Assembly: GCA_963082975.1 (NCBI GenBank)
Contig: OY720348.1
Coordinates: forward strand, 67,977,719-68,041,718
DNA from: Labia minor
Lineage: Eukaryota > Arthropoda > Insecta > Dermaptera > Spongiphoridae
Direction: 5' to 3'
Length of the DNA stretch: 64,000 nt
The notes beneath the pieces are model-generated. The model was given only the letters and a program-made list of their open reading frames with translations, ran no database searches and was not told the origin of the DNA. The position numbers were made by a program, and so were the translations under genes. Below, piece by piece: positions 23,883-36,520 of this stretch (positions are counted from its first letter, which is position 1; the number at the start of each line of letters is the position of its first letter).

Positions 23883-24204
23883 ATTTTTTTAGTTTTTAAT
23901 GCATGTTGGTTCTCCCAAGTTTATAAGTTGGATAATCTTCTTTTATTTTCTTCTTCATCTATCTATATTTATCTATTATCTATTGTATAATTTATATTAT
24001 ATATATATATATTGACCGATTGCCATTAAATTTTGCAAATATGTTTTATTTCATGGGGAAGGTTTATATGTTATCAAATTAACTTCTATATCGGCAGACC
24101 GATCGTTATGAAAATTGGTAGATATAAATTGTTAAACACTATTCAAATTTTTTTTTTCAAAATAACATTTGTTCTTTCCTATACCTGAAACAACTATTAC
24201 AATA

Positions 24205-24690
24205 GAAAATTTAAATAGAAAAAAATTAAATAAAAATGTATAATAAGACTAGAGGGGGTGGTGATGGGAAACTGAGGCGGTAGAGGTGGGGGGGGGGGGG
24301 GGTGAGGTGGTCCACACAACTAGCCATAACATATATGTGTAGGAACCCATCTGTTAAAGAATAGTCAAAGCATTTTGGAAACAGCACAAATTTTATGTTC
24401 AGTTCTACACCGGAAAGGAAAATATTATTAAAAGAATCTGGAGTGTCTCCACTCGACTATCTCGTAAATTTGAATTGGATTAAAGAACATATATTACACA
24501 TAGAATTAATAAACAGATATTATATTGAAATTTTATTAATTAAATTATAAATTAAGTATAATTAAATTGTATTAATTAATTAATTAAAACAAATATCACC
24601 CCCCCCACCTCTACCGCCTCAGTTTCCCATCACCACCCCCTCTAGTCTTATTATACATTTTTATTTAATTTTTTTCTATTTAAAGTATCG
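24205..24690. repeat. Foldback with G-run/C-run arms
   Basis: About 100 bp at 24205-24305 recur inverted at 24595-24690 (TAGAGGGGGTGGTGATGGG and its complement). The left arm ends in a long poly(G), the right begins in poly(C). The right arm lies within a family A copy. Confidence 0.75.
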
Positions 24691-25060
24691 TATCGTATCG
24701 TTATTCAATTAAATGAATTAATTATCATATATTAAATTTAAATTTAAAAAATTTAACTTCATTTCTAAGTCATAATTTAATAATTTAAAAATTTAATTCG
24801 CATGTTTGTCTCTTTGTTGATGACACGACGTCACTTGCTGGCGCGTGATTGGCAGTCAACGTGTTAAAAAATTTAAAAAATTAAGCTGAAATTCTATATA
24901 CATATAGCTGTTTTATACAATTTTTGATAATGTTAAAAACTATCAATCATATCTCTTTATTTTTACGGTCAGTTTAAAGGAAAAAAATGAAAACGTGATA
25001 GTTAATGGTCCTCTTATCAAAAGTTGATAGAAAACTACGAATTTTGAATAATTCCTTTAA
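24439..25060 (+). mobile_element. Family A repeat, truncated and interrupted
   Basis: It starts CTGGAGTGTCTCCACTCGAC, is interrupted by the inverted G/C-rich arm at about 24595-24690, and ends before the usual microsatellite and terminal hairpin. Confidence 0.7.
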
Positions 25061-25199
25061 AAGTTCCATATTTAAAACAAATGAGTGATATCGTTTATTC
25101 GAATTTAATAAAAATTAAATCAATTATTTATCTTGGAAATTTTATGAGTTGTTTTGTGAAATTTGAGTTAAAATGATCTATATAAAACATAATATATTT

Positions 25200-25247
<48 letters not shown>

Positions 25248-25398
25248 ATATCTATTTCAATTAATTAATTTTTTGTTATTACAAGTAAATTTATTTAAAT
25301 CATCTAAAAATAAGTATTTTATTTTCAATTTAATCGTGAAATTAAAAATAATATATACATATTGAACAATTTGAAAAAAATACATTTGTTTTTGTTTT

Positions 25399-25756
25399 TA
25401 CCGACCGACGATAGTAAGGGAGGTATTGTTTTCCCACCAAATTTCACATGAGGAGATTGTTTTACATATCTCCACAAATCATGCACTTTGTATTGGTTTT
25501 ATCCTCTAGAAAATCATCTTCATTAGTTTTTTCTTAATTTAAAATTATATGACGTAACCCAGCCCTTCATGACGTCACAGCCAGTTCCTCCTTATATATT
25601 ATAAATAAAATAAAATTAAAAATATTTACGTCCTATCCATATCTGTTATTTATTGCAGATATATTAAAATTATTTGAAATTGTTTCTGTAGCTGGAAATT
25701 AATTTATTTAAAACCATCGGTCGGTTCTGAGCCTGGCCACACAGGTCAACTTATTT
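25399..25756. mobile_element. Family C repeat
   Basis: The ends are TACCGACCGACGATAG and the CATCGGTCGGTTCTGAGCC / CACAGGTCAACTT side. The interior contains TGACGTAACC and ATGACGTCACAG and a core shared with family B (AAGAAAAAACTAAT orientation). Confidence 0.65.
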
Positions 25757-26121
25757 TTTTAAAACAATAAAAAAAATTTGAATTTAACAATTGTCACAAA
25801 TATTGCATAAATAATGAAAATTGAATCACGAAGTTGAATTAATTGGATTATAATTTTGGAAATTGTATATTTGGGTATCTCGTTTCAAGGAAACTATCTA
25901 TTTCATTGAAATGTTTATACAAGCATTATTCATCACCTAAGTTGAAGGACAAAATGACGGATGACGCCTGTTCAATCCAATAAATGTTAATTTATTAAAA
26001 AGGTAACATATATTTATATATTATATATAATAAAAATAAATGTTTAATAAATGAATAATTAAATCAATGATAAATGATACATTTTATTAATTTATATAAA
26101 TGAGAATAAAATTTAAATAAG

Positions 26122-26585
26122 CTGGAGTGTCCTACTATCTCGCAATTTGAATTGGATTAAATAACATATATTATATTGAAATTAAATTTAATTAATTATT
26201 AATTATAAATTAAAATTAATAAATAATATTTATTAAACCAACGCGTGTTTGGCTGTTAGTTGATGGCACCACTTCACGTGCTAGCGCGTGATTTGCAGTC
26301 GTATTAAAAAATTAATTCTGATACGTTCAGCGATCCAATCAAGCTGAAATTCTATATATAGCAGTTTTATACAATTTTTAATCATGTGAAAAATTATCAA
26401 ACATATATCTTTATTTTTTACGGTCACTTTAGAGGAAAAAAAATCAAAACGTTGTACGTAATGACCCTCTTCTGAATGAGCTACATTTCTTAAAAGTTGA
26501 TAGAAAACTACGAATTTTGAATAATGCCCGTATACCAAATTTCATGATTTTTGCTCAAACTGTTTTTGTGTAATCTTGTCTACAT

Positions 26586-26618
<33 letters not shown>

Positions 26619-26750
26619 TACACATTCACACACAGATATTTTTCTCAACCTTAGTGAAAATGACGCAGGGACCTTCAGAACGTATAAAAACATCAAAATC
26701 CCAACATCGAAAATTTTCGTAATCGCTATACTATTTCTCGCGAGATAGTA
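26122..26750 (+). mobile_element. Family A repeat, near full length
   Basis: From CTGGAGTGT to CTCGCGAGATAG, with internal (CA)n at about 26596-26640. The minus ORF at 26281-26538 and the plus ORF over the CA tract are by-products. Confidence 0.8.
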
Positions 26751-27084
26751 AAAATGTATAAAACTTAATAAGAATAGTTATAAAACAGTCAGTAAAACTT
26801 TGAAATTTAAAAATTAATCTTAAAAAACAATATATTGGTTAGTGCTGATGTCCAAATACTAATATTGTTAGAGAAGAGGAACTTAATTTAATTTAATTTT
26901 AGTTTACATAAATAACAAAATATATGTTTATATTCAATAGATAGTATAGAAAATTCATGAAGAAAATTCAAAATACATTATTAATTAATAAATTAATAAA
27001 ATAAAAATATAACTAAACATAATTTCAAATTTTGAATTATAATCCCTTTTCGATCTTATAGATTTAGTTCTATAGATATCTATG

Positions 27085-27800
27085 TTCGTTTAGGTTTCCG
27101 TAAAAGATTTTATAATGTTTTTATCAACTTCACTTCATGTCTGTCTGTTCGCTCTTATGACAAATTGAAATCGATTTTTCATCAACTTTAAATTGGATGA
27201 CTTGCTTCATATGCAACTTTAGAACTTTTGAAATTTTTTAAAGATATTTCAATGGATCTCTAGAAGGTATTGAATTATAATATCAGCGATTAATTGATGT
27301 TAGTATTTGGATTTTCATTCACGCCATCTGACGGATAAATATTGAGTTGGGTTTCATTTTGAAAATAAGCCAAGATAATTTGAAACATTAAAAGAGGAAT
27401 TTTTGATTAATAAAATAATTATTATAATAAATATATTTTAAAAACATTACTTCAACAATAACATTTACTTAATATAATTATAATCATTTTTAGAAATTTA
27501 ATATTTTTTTTTTTTGTTTTATTCTATTTGCAAATTCTCGTATAACATCATCTTTATATATTTCTCATCTTAGATCCTTTTCTAGGAATATTTTATTTTA
27601 TCGAATTAAAAATCGCACTAAAAAGAGTAAAATAATATAAATATAAAAATATTTATAAAATGGACTAAAAATACGCCCAACGTTTTTCGTTGAATATGAA
27701 CCAATTAATCCATAAACTTTGTCAGGCTTATAGAAAAATTATTTTCTTCTTTTTAGATCATGTAAACAACGTTATTTTATAAAAAAAATTTATATTTATA
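27085..27800. repeat. Family D repeat, second copy
   Basis: It matches both halves of 10378-11735, including CGCCCAACGTTTTTCGTTGA (about 27674) and the TTTGTCAGGCTTATAG phrase, but is shorter and lacks a full inverted arm. Confidence 0.6.
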
Positions 27801-28659
27801 TATAATGGTTCACTTTTAAGTGCGAGATTTGTCTTGACGTCGGGAATTTTAAATCACAACATCGACTCTTGGTCACACAAAGTAAGACCAAGAGTGATTT
27901 TGGGTTCCCAACATCAACAATCTATAGAATCCAAAAATTACATCCTAAATAAACGCGCTTGAAAGTGGCTTCAAAATAGGTGCCGCAACGTTAGGACTCC
28001 AATCTCACAATTAAAGGTGAAAACAATCCGGAAATAATTTCTTCTATTTCTGATTAAATTTCACCTTTTTACATAATTCATAATATAATTATTCATTATA
28101 TCTGCATTTTTAATATTTTTATTTATTTATTATAAACAAATAAATATACACATTTTTTATATGACAAAATTAATATATCTATATAAATAAAAATGAAATA
28201 CAAATAGATTTATAAATAATTCATTTTGAATGTTTTTTATTGTATTCTTTAATATATATAAATATTAATTTTAATGAAATTTTAATATTTGATCATATTC
28301 AGAAATAAAAATTAATATTAATAAAACCTTAGGGCATATTCATATATATATATATGTATATTTGATAAAAAAAAAATAATAAATCAAAAACAGATTTTGA
28401 AATGAATGACAGTAATTAATTTGTAAATATCGATATACAAAGGAGTGTTCTCTTTAAAGATAGTTTGACTAGTAAATATTAAATTTCATAAAATGATTTC
28501 AAAGGGTTTCAGAGTTAATAAGGGCATTCGTTTTGTTTACATTATACTCACCTTTAAAGGGGTGCATGTGGGTGAAAAAGAAATACATTCACTTTATGAC
28601 TGCTGCCTACTTTTTCACTGTAAAAATTTGACTTTGAACAGCGAAATAAAGTTTAATTT

Positions 28660-28700
28660 ATTATTATTATTAATATTATTATTATTATTATTATTATTTC
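28660..28700. repeat. (TTA)n microsatellite
   Basis: TTATTA-type run. It gives a spurious leucine-rich ORF at 28493-28744. Confidence 0.85.
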
Positions 28701-28863
28701 AAGACTTATGTGTGTGGATAACTAAATTCTTATTTATATATTAAAATATATATAGAAAATTTCTCTCTCTTAATGTATTAATTTTTTTTTACTTCTTATC
28801 AAAACCAACCAAAAAAATTAATTCATCATTTCGTGAAATGATAGCTTCATCTTTTAAAATTAG

Positions 28864-29468
28864 CTGGAGTGTCTCCACTCGACTATCTCGCAATTTGAAT
28901 TGGATTAAATAACATAATATATTATATTTAAATTAAATTTAATTAATTATAAATTATAAATAATAAATATTAAACCAGCGCATGTTTGGCTTTTTATTGA
29001 TGGCACCATGGCACGTGTTGGCGCGTGAGATTTGCGGTGTTAAAAAATTAATTCTGGTACTTTCAGCAATTCAATCAAGCTGAAATTCTATATATAGCAG
29101 TTTTATACAATTATTAATCATGTGAAAAATTATCAAACATATTTTTATTTTTACGGTCACTTTAGAGGAAAAAAAATCAAAACGTTGAAGGTAATGACCC
29201 TCTTCCGGTTGAGCTACATTTCTCAAAAGTTGATAGAAAACTATGAATTTTGAATAATGTCCATGTACCAAATTTCATCATTCTAGCTCAAACCGTTTTT
29301 GCGTAATCTTGTCTACATACATACACACACACACACACACATACACACACACAGACATTTTTCTCAACCTTAGTGAAAATGATTCAGGAACCTTCAAAAC
29401 GTATAAAAACATCAAAATCTCAACATCGAAAATTTTCATGATCGCAATACTATCTCTGGCGAGATAGT
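28864..29468 (+). mobile_element. Family A repeat, full length
   Basis: It runs from CTGGAGTGTCTCCACTCGAC to the terminal hairpin CTATCTCTGGCGAGATAG. CA tracts at about 29320-29355. No protein-coding capacity. Confidence 0.85.
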
Positions 29469-29686
29469 AAAAATTGAACTAATAATGTTTTTTTTGGACT
29501 TTTTTTTTAATGTTTATTATACGTATATATACCTGATGTCATTGAAATTAAGTATTTTTAAATAAATTAAATTAGAATTAACTCATGCATAACATTGAAT
29601 CATAAATTTCATACTACATATTCATTTTTTTCAGTATTTTCGACTTTATATACATATTTGAATTTTTTTGTTGTATATATATAAAT

Positions 29687-29960
29687 CCTCTGACTTTTTG
29701 TACGTCCTACGCAAGGACAACACCTATCAAGTCGGTTATATCAATGAGGTGTCCTATGATCAGTAGAACGGGTCCTATCAACCTTTACCTTGATTTTCCT
29801 GATCGGAGGCGCTACTTTTTATCAAGTAGCTTCCCAATGTTGATCCCGGAGGCTGGGTTGACTTCGTCCCATAAAGAAATTCCCTTGCCAGGCACGGGAC
29901 TTGATCACGGTACCACGAGAATGTGAGCCAGCTTCGATACCTCCCACCCTGTGGCACCTA
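29687..29960 (-). mobile_element. SINE family 2, copy 1
   Basis: Minus-strand tRNA-like head (CACAGGGTGGGAGGTATCGA...). The A-box region is mutated and the B-box decayed. The body matches 39152-39415, 40421-40690 and 60289-60530. The 3' end on the minus strand is AAAAGTCAGAGG. Confidence 0.8.
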
Positions 29961-30540
29961 TATAGATGTAATGGCGTATTGAATAACTTTTAACCAGTAT
30001 TCGATTAATCTGAAAATAATTATAAACAGAACATTATTTACAAGTTTACATTGATATTAATTAAATAAATATTATTCTTACTTAAAAATATAATGGAATA
30101 ATAGTTGAAAATCTCAAATAATGACTTATATATAGATGATAATTATATATTCTAATATAAAATAAATAACAAAGTAAACAAATTAAATTTAAACAATTAA
30201 AGCATATAATAAACAAACTAACATGGCTGACAAATTTATGAGTTATAAATTTATATATACCTACATATTATCTATTTACCATATATGTATTATAGTATAT
30301 GCATTCATACTATTTATTTTTCATTCGCTTTCAATTTACATCAGGGTAAAAGCCACCATTTTGACTAAAATCCATTAGCAAATAGAGTTCTTCTTTAAAC
30401 ATATAAAAATTAAATAGAATATTGAACACATAACTTTAATATAATAATAAATTTGATATAATCAAAACAAAAAAATCCAATTGAATTAGTTCATTTATGG
30501 CTTCGAAAAATAAAAAAATCGATTTTTAACTTATTATAAA

Positions 30541-31070
30541 AAGTACCTGGTTCACCGAGCCACCAAAATTATTCCTTATGAACTATTAATATTTAAGATT
30601 AAGATTATTATTTAAATTTATTATTTAAACGTCAAGATATAGGAAACAATTTCAAATAATTTAAAAGAACATAAATTAAAAAAAAATATAGTCATAAACG
30701 TACTTATTAATGCACTGAAAGAGGAAAGTATGGCCTGTGGATATAACATAATAAGGTAAATGTACCAGTGGTGGATCATGTTAGGAGAAATTATATATTC
30801 TAATATTAAAAAACACTATTATTCTGTAATTTGATTACAAAATATTATTAAAATAAATATTTTAAATTTTAATTTATTTATAATTTTGTGTATTTAAGGA
30901 AGCGCTATCTGGCGCCATTTTTATTATTATTAAAATATCTATTTTAAATTAAAAAAAAACAAAGGTTATTTTTCCCGAGGCTTTCCCTATACAGATCGAT
31001 TTTTCTTTATAAATATTATCTATGGTGTGAATTTCAAAGAATCCTTCGAGCGGTTTAATATTTAAAAAAT

Positions 31071-31107
<37 letters not shown>

Positions 31108-31130
31108 TTTTGCTAGTACAATAAGATAAG
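30541..31130 (+). mobile_element. Family B repeat, single-arm copy
   Basis: It starts AAGTACCTGGTTCACCGAGC and ends with TTTTTGCTAGTACAATAAGA after a TA microsatellite (31075-31102). Same order of modules as one arm of 17566-18470. A short unrelated block at about 30765-30850 (GTACCAGTGGTGGATCATG) may be a further insertion. Confidence 0.75.
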
Positions 31131-31404
31131 ATAAAGAATTATTCTACTATATTATTCAACGATAATTCACAGGTATTCTTATATTAGAATGGATCAAACA
31201 AAAAAAGACCTTTCTTTTATTTTGAGTGACCTTTGATTCTAGTCGACCCTTTCTAAAATCATAAATCCCTGTACGAAGTTGGATGGAAAAACTTCAAAAT
31301 ATGCTAATTTCTGACCGTTTCCTTTTCAGTAAAATTAAATTAGTTTTTTTCTATCTTACACATTTCATAATCCGAGGAGGGGTATAAATTTATTGATGTT
31401 TACT

Positions 31405-31642
31405 CAGTGATGTATTGGTAAAATAAGAAGTAAGGGAACGTATAGTGGGAGCAAAAAATAGTCTTATTTTCAGCAAACTATTTTTTCCCATATAAGTTTC
31501 TATTTTTTCTTTTATTCTTACTATACAAAATATTTACAACACAAAAAAACAGTAGATTGTCGAGATATGAAAAAGTACTTCCGGTTCTGAAAAAAGGTAA
31601 GGGAACGTCGTTCCCCCGCGTTCCCCTCCCAATACACCACTG
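31405..31642. mobile_element. hAT-like MITE
   Basis: It starts CAGTGATGTATTGG and ends CCAATACACCACTG. The 8-bp flanks TGTTTACT and TGCATACT match at 6 of 8. The right half recurs, inverted, at about 59744-59860 (GGTGTATTGGGAGGGGAACG). Confidence 0.7.
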
Positions 31643-32228
31643 TGCATACTCCTTAGTTCCCTCCCTCAAAAAAAAAAAAAAAAAACTAAAATATTGTCAA
31701 CTACAAATTCATCCAATAATAATTTTATTCATTTCATTAATCAAACATTAAAACTTTATTATATTTTTGATTATATTATTGATTTACTTTTATAAGTTGC
31801 ATTCGATTTTTAACTATTTTTTTTATTTATTAAAATTTGAAAAAAATTTATAAAAAAAAAAAAAAGTTTATTTTCTGTTAATTAATATTTTAAAATTTAT
31901 TAACATAATCATATATCAATGAACTAAAATATACTCTTTTTTTTTTTTAAATTTTTGAGATGAAATGTGAAAGAGGGTTGATTCATAAACCTAGCAATTG
32001 GTTAGCTATCTTTATTTTTAGTGAGTTAGTGTTGTTTTCATGTAGGGCTCTAAATATACATTTTTTGACGTGTGGCGTGAGGGGGTGGACATGGGCCTTC
32101 TGGAGCTAACGAGACCTGGTCCTCTGCCAAAGGCGGCGACGACACCTCCAGCGCTGGGCTTCTTTACACTTTCTTTGTAACCGGACAGTGTTCGCGAACG
32201 GTTGTCCAACACCTCTCACTTTTTCACC

Positions 32229-32327
32229 ATGGCTCATGTGTCTGAGACAGGCAACCTTATGACCACCTATCTCATCCTAATCATTCTACTTGTTTGTCTC
32301 TGGCTTTTGTATGCCGGTTGTTTCTAA
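32229..32327 (+). CDS. Scl: Sarcolamban-type transmembrane micropeptide 2 (32 aa)
   Basis: A 32-codon ORF starts in a strong context (TCACCATGG) and ends TAA (32325-32327). The N-terminus SETGNLMTTY parallels the SEAxxLFTTF segment of Drosophila sarcolambans, and a single membrane helix (LILIILLVCLWLLYAG) follows. The length fits the family (28-30 residues in fly). Sarcolambans sit in the muscle sarcoplasmic reticulum and bind SERCA, damping Ca2+ reuptake, so I infer this role. The ORF lies in a less AT-rich block (about 32022-32330) bounded by an acceptor-like ATTTTTAG (ending 32021) and a donor G|GTGAGT at 32331, three bases past the stop. This suggests one exon of a spliced, otherwise non-coding transcript. 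A MEF2-like TTATTTTTAG overlaps the acceptor, but such matches are cheap in AT-rich DNA. Confidence 0.8.
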   Translation: MAHVSETGNLMTTYLILIILLVCLWLLYAGCF

Positions 32328-32504
32328 AGGGTGAGTTTTTCACTAAAAAAAACAAACAAAAAGAAATTGCCTCTTATTAACTATTCAATTAACGGGTTTC
32401 AGGAAAACCAAAAAAATTTTTTTATTCAACAAAAAGAAGAATTAAAATTAAAATTAATGATATTATATAGTATAATTATTATTGGTAATTGTCTACAAAA
32501 CGAG

Positions 32505-32640
32505 AAACTAGGGATTTGAATGAAACTTTGCCAGTGGATTCCGTTTTTAATTCCAAAGAAACTTTTCTTATGCAATATTTCTCGGTCTCTTCTAGTTTAT
32601 GAGATACAAGTTGTTTGACAGATAAACTAAACTACCGAGC
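32505..32640. repeat. Dispersed repeat R (inverted), copy 2
   Basis: Complement of the repeat at 16790-16960 and 34530-34640. At its right side AACTACCGAGCAAGGAAAT (32632-32650) recurs inverted at about 33786-33810, bracketing the family A copy between them. Confidence 0.6.
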
Positions 32641-32745
32641 AAGGAAATTGACCCACCCATGAAAAAACAATTCCATTGATTTTTTTACAATTACAAATCC
32701 AAATGCCCGATATCTATGCTATTGTTGGATTGCTTATTAAATTAG

Positions 32746-33348
32746 CTGGAGTGTCTCCACTCGACTATCTCGCAATTTGAATTGGATTAAATAACATATA
32801 TTATAATTAATTTAAATTTAATTAATTATAAATTATAAATTAAAATTAATAAATAATTTTTATTAAACCAGCGCATGTTTGGCTATTTGTTGATGGCACC
32901 ACGTCACGTGTTGGCGCGTGAGATTTGCAGTGTTAAAAAGTTAATTCTGGTACTTTCAGTGATTCAATCAAGCATATATATATATAGCAGTTTTATACAA
33001 TTTTTAATCGTGTGAAAAACTATCAAACATATATCTTTATTTTTACGTTCACTTTAGAGGAAAAAAAAAAATCAAAACGTTGCAGGTAATGACCCTCTTC
33101 CAGTTGAGCTACATTTCTCAAAAGTTGATAGAAAACTACCAAATTTCATGATTCTAACTCAAACCGTTTTTGAGTAATTTTGTCCACATACACACAGACA
33201 GACACACACAAACACACACACAGAGACAGAGAGAGACATTTTTCTCAACCTTAGTGAAAATGATTCAGGAACCTTCAAAACGTATAAAAATCAAAATCTC
33301 AACATCGAAAATTTTCATGATCGCAATACTATATCCGGCGAGATAATA
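32746..33348 (+). mobile_element. Family A repeat, near full length
   Basis: Standard left end. The internal microsatellite is degraded to mixed CA/GA (33190-33236). The right hairpin reads CTATATCCGGCGAGATA. Confidence 0.82.
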
Positions 33349-33905
33349 AAAAGGATTTCAATATAAAAATTTGAAAGCATAATCATCCAGATTTTTTAAA
33401 ATATAGCTGTTTAAAGTAAAAAGGAAAAAATGCAGACAATAATTTTTTTTCCTAATCTACCTACAAAACTGACTATGGTCAGCTTTTAAAAGAACCACAG
33501 CTTGGGCAGCATTAACTGGAGCCGTATCCATTATTATTATAAAAATTTATAGAAATAAGGATATCCCTTTCAAGCAATAGAGTGTAAATCTTATGGATAT
33601 TTTTGATTTAATAAGATCGAGTTCCAATTATTTAAATTTAAATATCAAGAGTGTTTAATTAATTTTTATTTTATTATCCATTTTAATTTAAATATTAAAT
33701 ATGTTTTAATTTACTATCAATTTTAAATACATTTCAAGATATTAAATTACAAATTATTTAGAAAAATATAAAATTAAATTGGGTGGGACGATTTCCTTGC
33801 TCGGGAGTATAGTTATGAATGAGCAGCCATTTAATAATGTTTTATTAACTAATTCACGAATTATTCACTTATTCACTAATTTTCGAATTTTTTTTTTCAG
33901 ATATA

Positions 33906-34503
33906 GAAAAATTATTTAATTAATGAATTTTTTAATTTTCATATATTCGAATCGAACTGTCCCCCCCCCCCCCCCGAGAATTAGTGAAACCCTCTGCTGA
34001 CCAAATAATAAAACATGATAGCTAAATTGAATGTTACTGGATTTATATGCAAATTTTAATAATTTAAAAGAAAAATTATTTAATTAATGAATTTTTTAAT
34101 TTTTATATATTCGAATCGAACTGAACCCCCCCCCCCCCCGAGAATTAGTGAAACCCTCTGCTGACCAAATAATAAAACAGAGGTGGCCAACCCAAATGAT
34201 CTTGCGGGCCACTTTGGAAATGCATCATAACTTCGCGGACCGCATATAAAATTATACATAGCCATTATAGATATTGTTTGGTGTGACAAATTGAAAAATA
34301 ATGAATTTTTATTATGTTTACTATTATTTTTACATATAAACATATAATATAATAATAATGTTAAAAGTGTGATGAATCTCGCGGGCCGCAAACATGTTTA
34401 CGAGAGCCGCATGCGGCCCGCGGGCCGCGGGTTGGCCACCCCTGTAATAAAACATGATAGCTAAATTGAATGTTACTGGATTTATATGCAAATTTTAATA
34501 ATT
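33906..34503. repeat. Tandem duplication, one copy carrying a MITE
   Basis: 33906-34064 and 34070-34503 are direct copies that share the poly(C) tract, CGAGAATTAGTGAAACC, CTGACCAAATAATAAAAC and ATGATAGCTAAATTGAATG. The second differs by the hAT MITE at 34178-34444. The first shows the uninterrupted site. Confidence 0.88.
34178..34444. mobile_element. hAT-type MITE with preserved empty site
   Basis: It starts CAGAGGTGGCCAACCC and ends GGTTGGCCACCCCTG. The TSD TAATAAAA is exact (34170-34177 and 34445-34452). The first copy of the surrounding duplication has a single TAATAAAA at the same place, which proves the boundaries. Confidence 0.96.
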
Positions 34504-34514
34504 TTTATCTCGTA

Positions 34515-34640
34515 AACTAGAAGAGACGGAGGAATATTGGATAAGGAAAGTTTCTTTGGAATTAAAAAAGGAATCCTTTGGCAAAGTTTCATCTAAATCC
34601 CTGAAGCTTCCCGTTTTGTAAACAATTACCTTATAATATA
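34515..34640. repeat. Dispersed repeat R, copy 3
   Basis: Matches 16790-16960 (GAATTAAAAAAGGAATCC, GGCAAAGTTTCATC) and, inverted, 32505-32610. Confidence 0.6.
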
Positions 34641-35649
34641 GCATTTCAATCTATAATATAATTAAAATCATGGTGAAAATAGCATATACTTGAATGATAT
34701 TGAGAGACTTGAAACAGATTACTTGTTTTTTAGTTATTTCTTATGGGGGGAAAATTAAATTTGCTTGTCGTCGATTTTCCTGGAACAAATTAACAACGAC
34801 ATCCGACTATTCACTGTCTATGAATTATATTTCTAATATATTATAAATTACCTTGTAAAATGTACGTAAAACAAGTTCATTTAATACAATTACCCGTTAG
34901 AATCAATCAATATTTACATTTATATATTCCATATTTATAAAATAATCAATTTCCCAAAGCAAACCATTTTCAATCCATAATATATTCATTAAGTCCACTT
35001 GAACGATCCCTTTATAAAGTGTAAATAATATAGAAATAAATGAAAGAATTTTAATTAATTTTCCTTAATACTATTATATATTATATTTTTTCCAAAGTTA
35101 TAATTGCATATAAAGTGTATTTACCCATGAAAGGGATATCAATTTCAATTTTCATCTCAATCTTCACTAATTAGGTGTATATTCAATAGGAGTTGGTCGG
35201 AGATCCGAGAGGTCACAAGTACCAATTATTATTTAGGAAAATTTTCCAATAACTCGAACTTGTATCAAAAATGGTGAAAATATCGTGGTAATGTTTACAT
35301 TTTAATAAAAATTAAATAGATAATATAAAGTTATTAGACAGGATTAAACGATCCTATTAATTAGATAGATAATTCAAGAGTAAATCAGACAATCTATAAT
35401 AATATTAATTACTGTAATTTATACTTTACAAATGCGCATATACGCAAGACTAATTATTCTTTATTTATTAGTTGATTCTTTATTATGTTTAGATAATAAT
35501 CTAATTAGAGAAGGTCTAATACTCTTTGTAAACATAATATTTAATATTGGGTATTATTACCATAATTAAAAATATTTAAAAACATTTTATAGAAACTAGA
35601 ATATTAAAATAACCCTTGATCATTTTTATTGACCACTTATAAAAAAAAG

Positions 35650-35797
35650 CTGGAGTGTCTCCATTCGACTATCTCGCAAATTTAAATTGGATTAAATAAC
35701 ATATATTATATTTAAATTAATTAAATTATAAATTAAAATTAATAAATAATATTTATTAAACCAACGCGTGTTTGGCTCTTTGTTGATGGCACCATTT
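35650..35797 (+). mobile_element. Family A repeat, 3'-truncated
   Basis: Only the left 150 bp (CTGGAGTGTCTCC to TTGATGGCACCA) are present. Confidence 0.75.
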
Positions 35798-35849
35798 CTG
35801 ATATATGTATAAATAATATTATTATATTATTTAAATTGAACTGCTCCCA

Positions 35850-36520
35850 GAGACATAGTGAGAGGATTGGGAACTATATCTTATCTTATCTTCTTATGCT
35901 AGCTAAAATTGTTTGTTTGTACATGGGTTCTCAAAAACCGCTCTAACGATTTTTTTGAAATTCACACCAGAGATAGTATTTATAAAGAAAAATTAAGTTT
36001 TATTGATCATATCTCTGGAAAAATTCATCTTTATTAATTTTTTTTTTTAATTTAAATGTAAAAATGTGACGTCACTATGTCATCCATATTGAAATTTTAC
36101 TCCCGCCTTTTTTTAAAGGATATTATATTAGTATTTTTTTTATATTTAAAATATTTTAAAATTTTTTATTTAATTTTATAAAATTAAAAATATATATTTT
36201 AATAATATTTTATAATTATACGATATATATTTATCATTCTTCCGATAAAAAAAAAGTATTCATGCACTTAGAAACATAATAATACATATTTATGTATTAT
36301 TGAGGACCCCAAGTTCCATTCATTTTAATCAGATTGATGCAATGATGCAACATTTAATAATTGTAATAAATAATTAAAAAATTGTATATCAATATTTTTT
36401 AAAGGGTCGAGCGGGAGCTCGGTGTCCCAAGTATGAACATTATCAGCCAAACCCAATAATAATGAATTTTTTTTTAACTTAATTACCTAGCCGAGGTTCG
36501 GGGTCCCGGTACTATTTATT
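35850..36520 (-). mobile_element. Diverged family B repeat
   Basis: It reads in family B order on the minus strand: ATAAGATAAGATA end, TTCACACCAGAGATAGTAT, TTTATAAAGAAAAATTAAG, TGTGACGTCACTATGTCAT and a terminal CCGAG/CTCGG region near 36405-36515. More diverged than other copies. Confidence 0.5.

Noticed and set aside
26551-26748. ORF with histidine-threonine repeats
   Set aside because: Translation of the CA microsatellite in family A; no copy has a conserved frame.
28493-28744. Leucine-rich ORF that looks membrane-spanning
   Set aside because: The leucines come from a TTA microsatellite.
34080-34391. 103-codon minus-strand ORF
   Set aside because: Spans the junction of a duplication and a hAT MITE and includes the poly(C) tract; no protein features.
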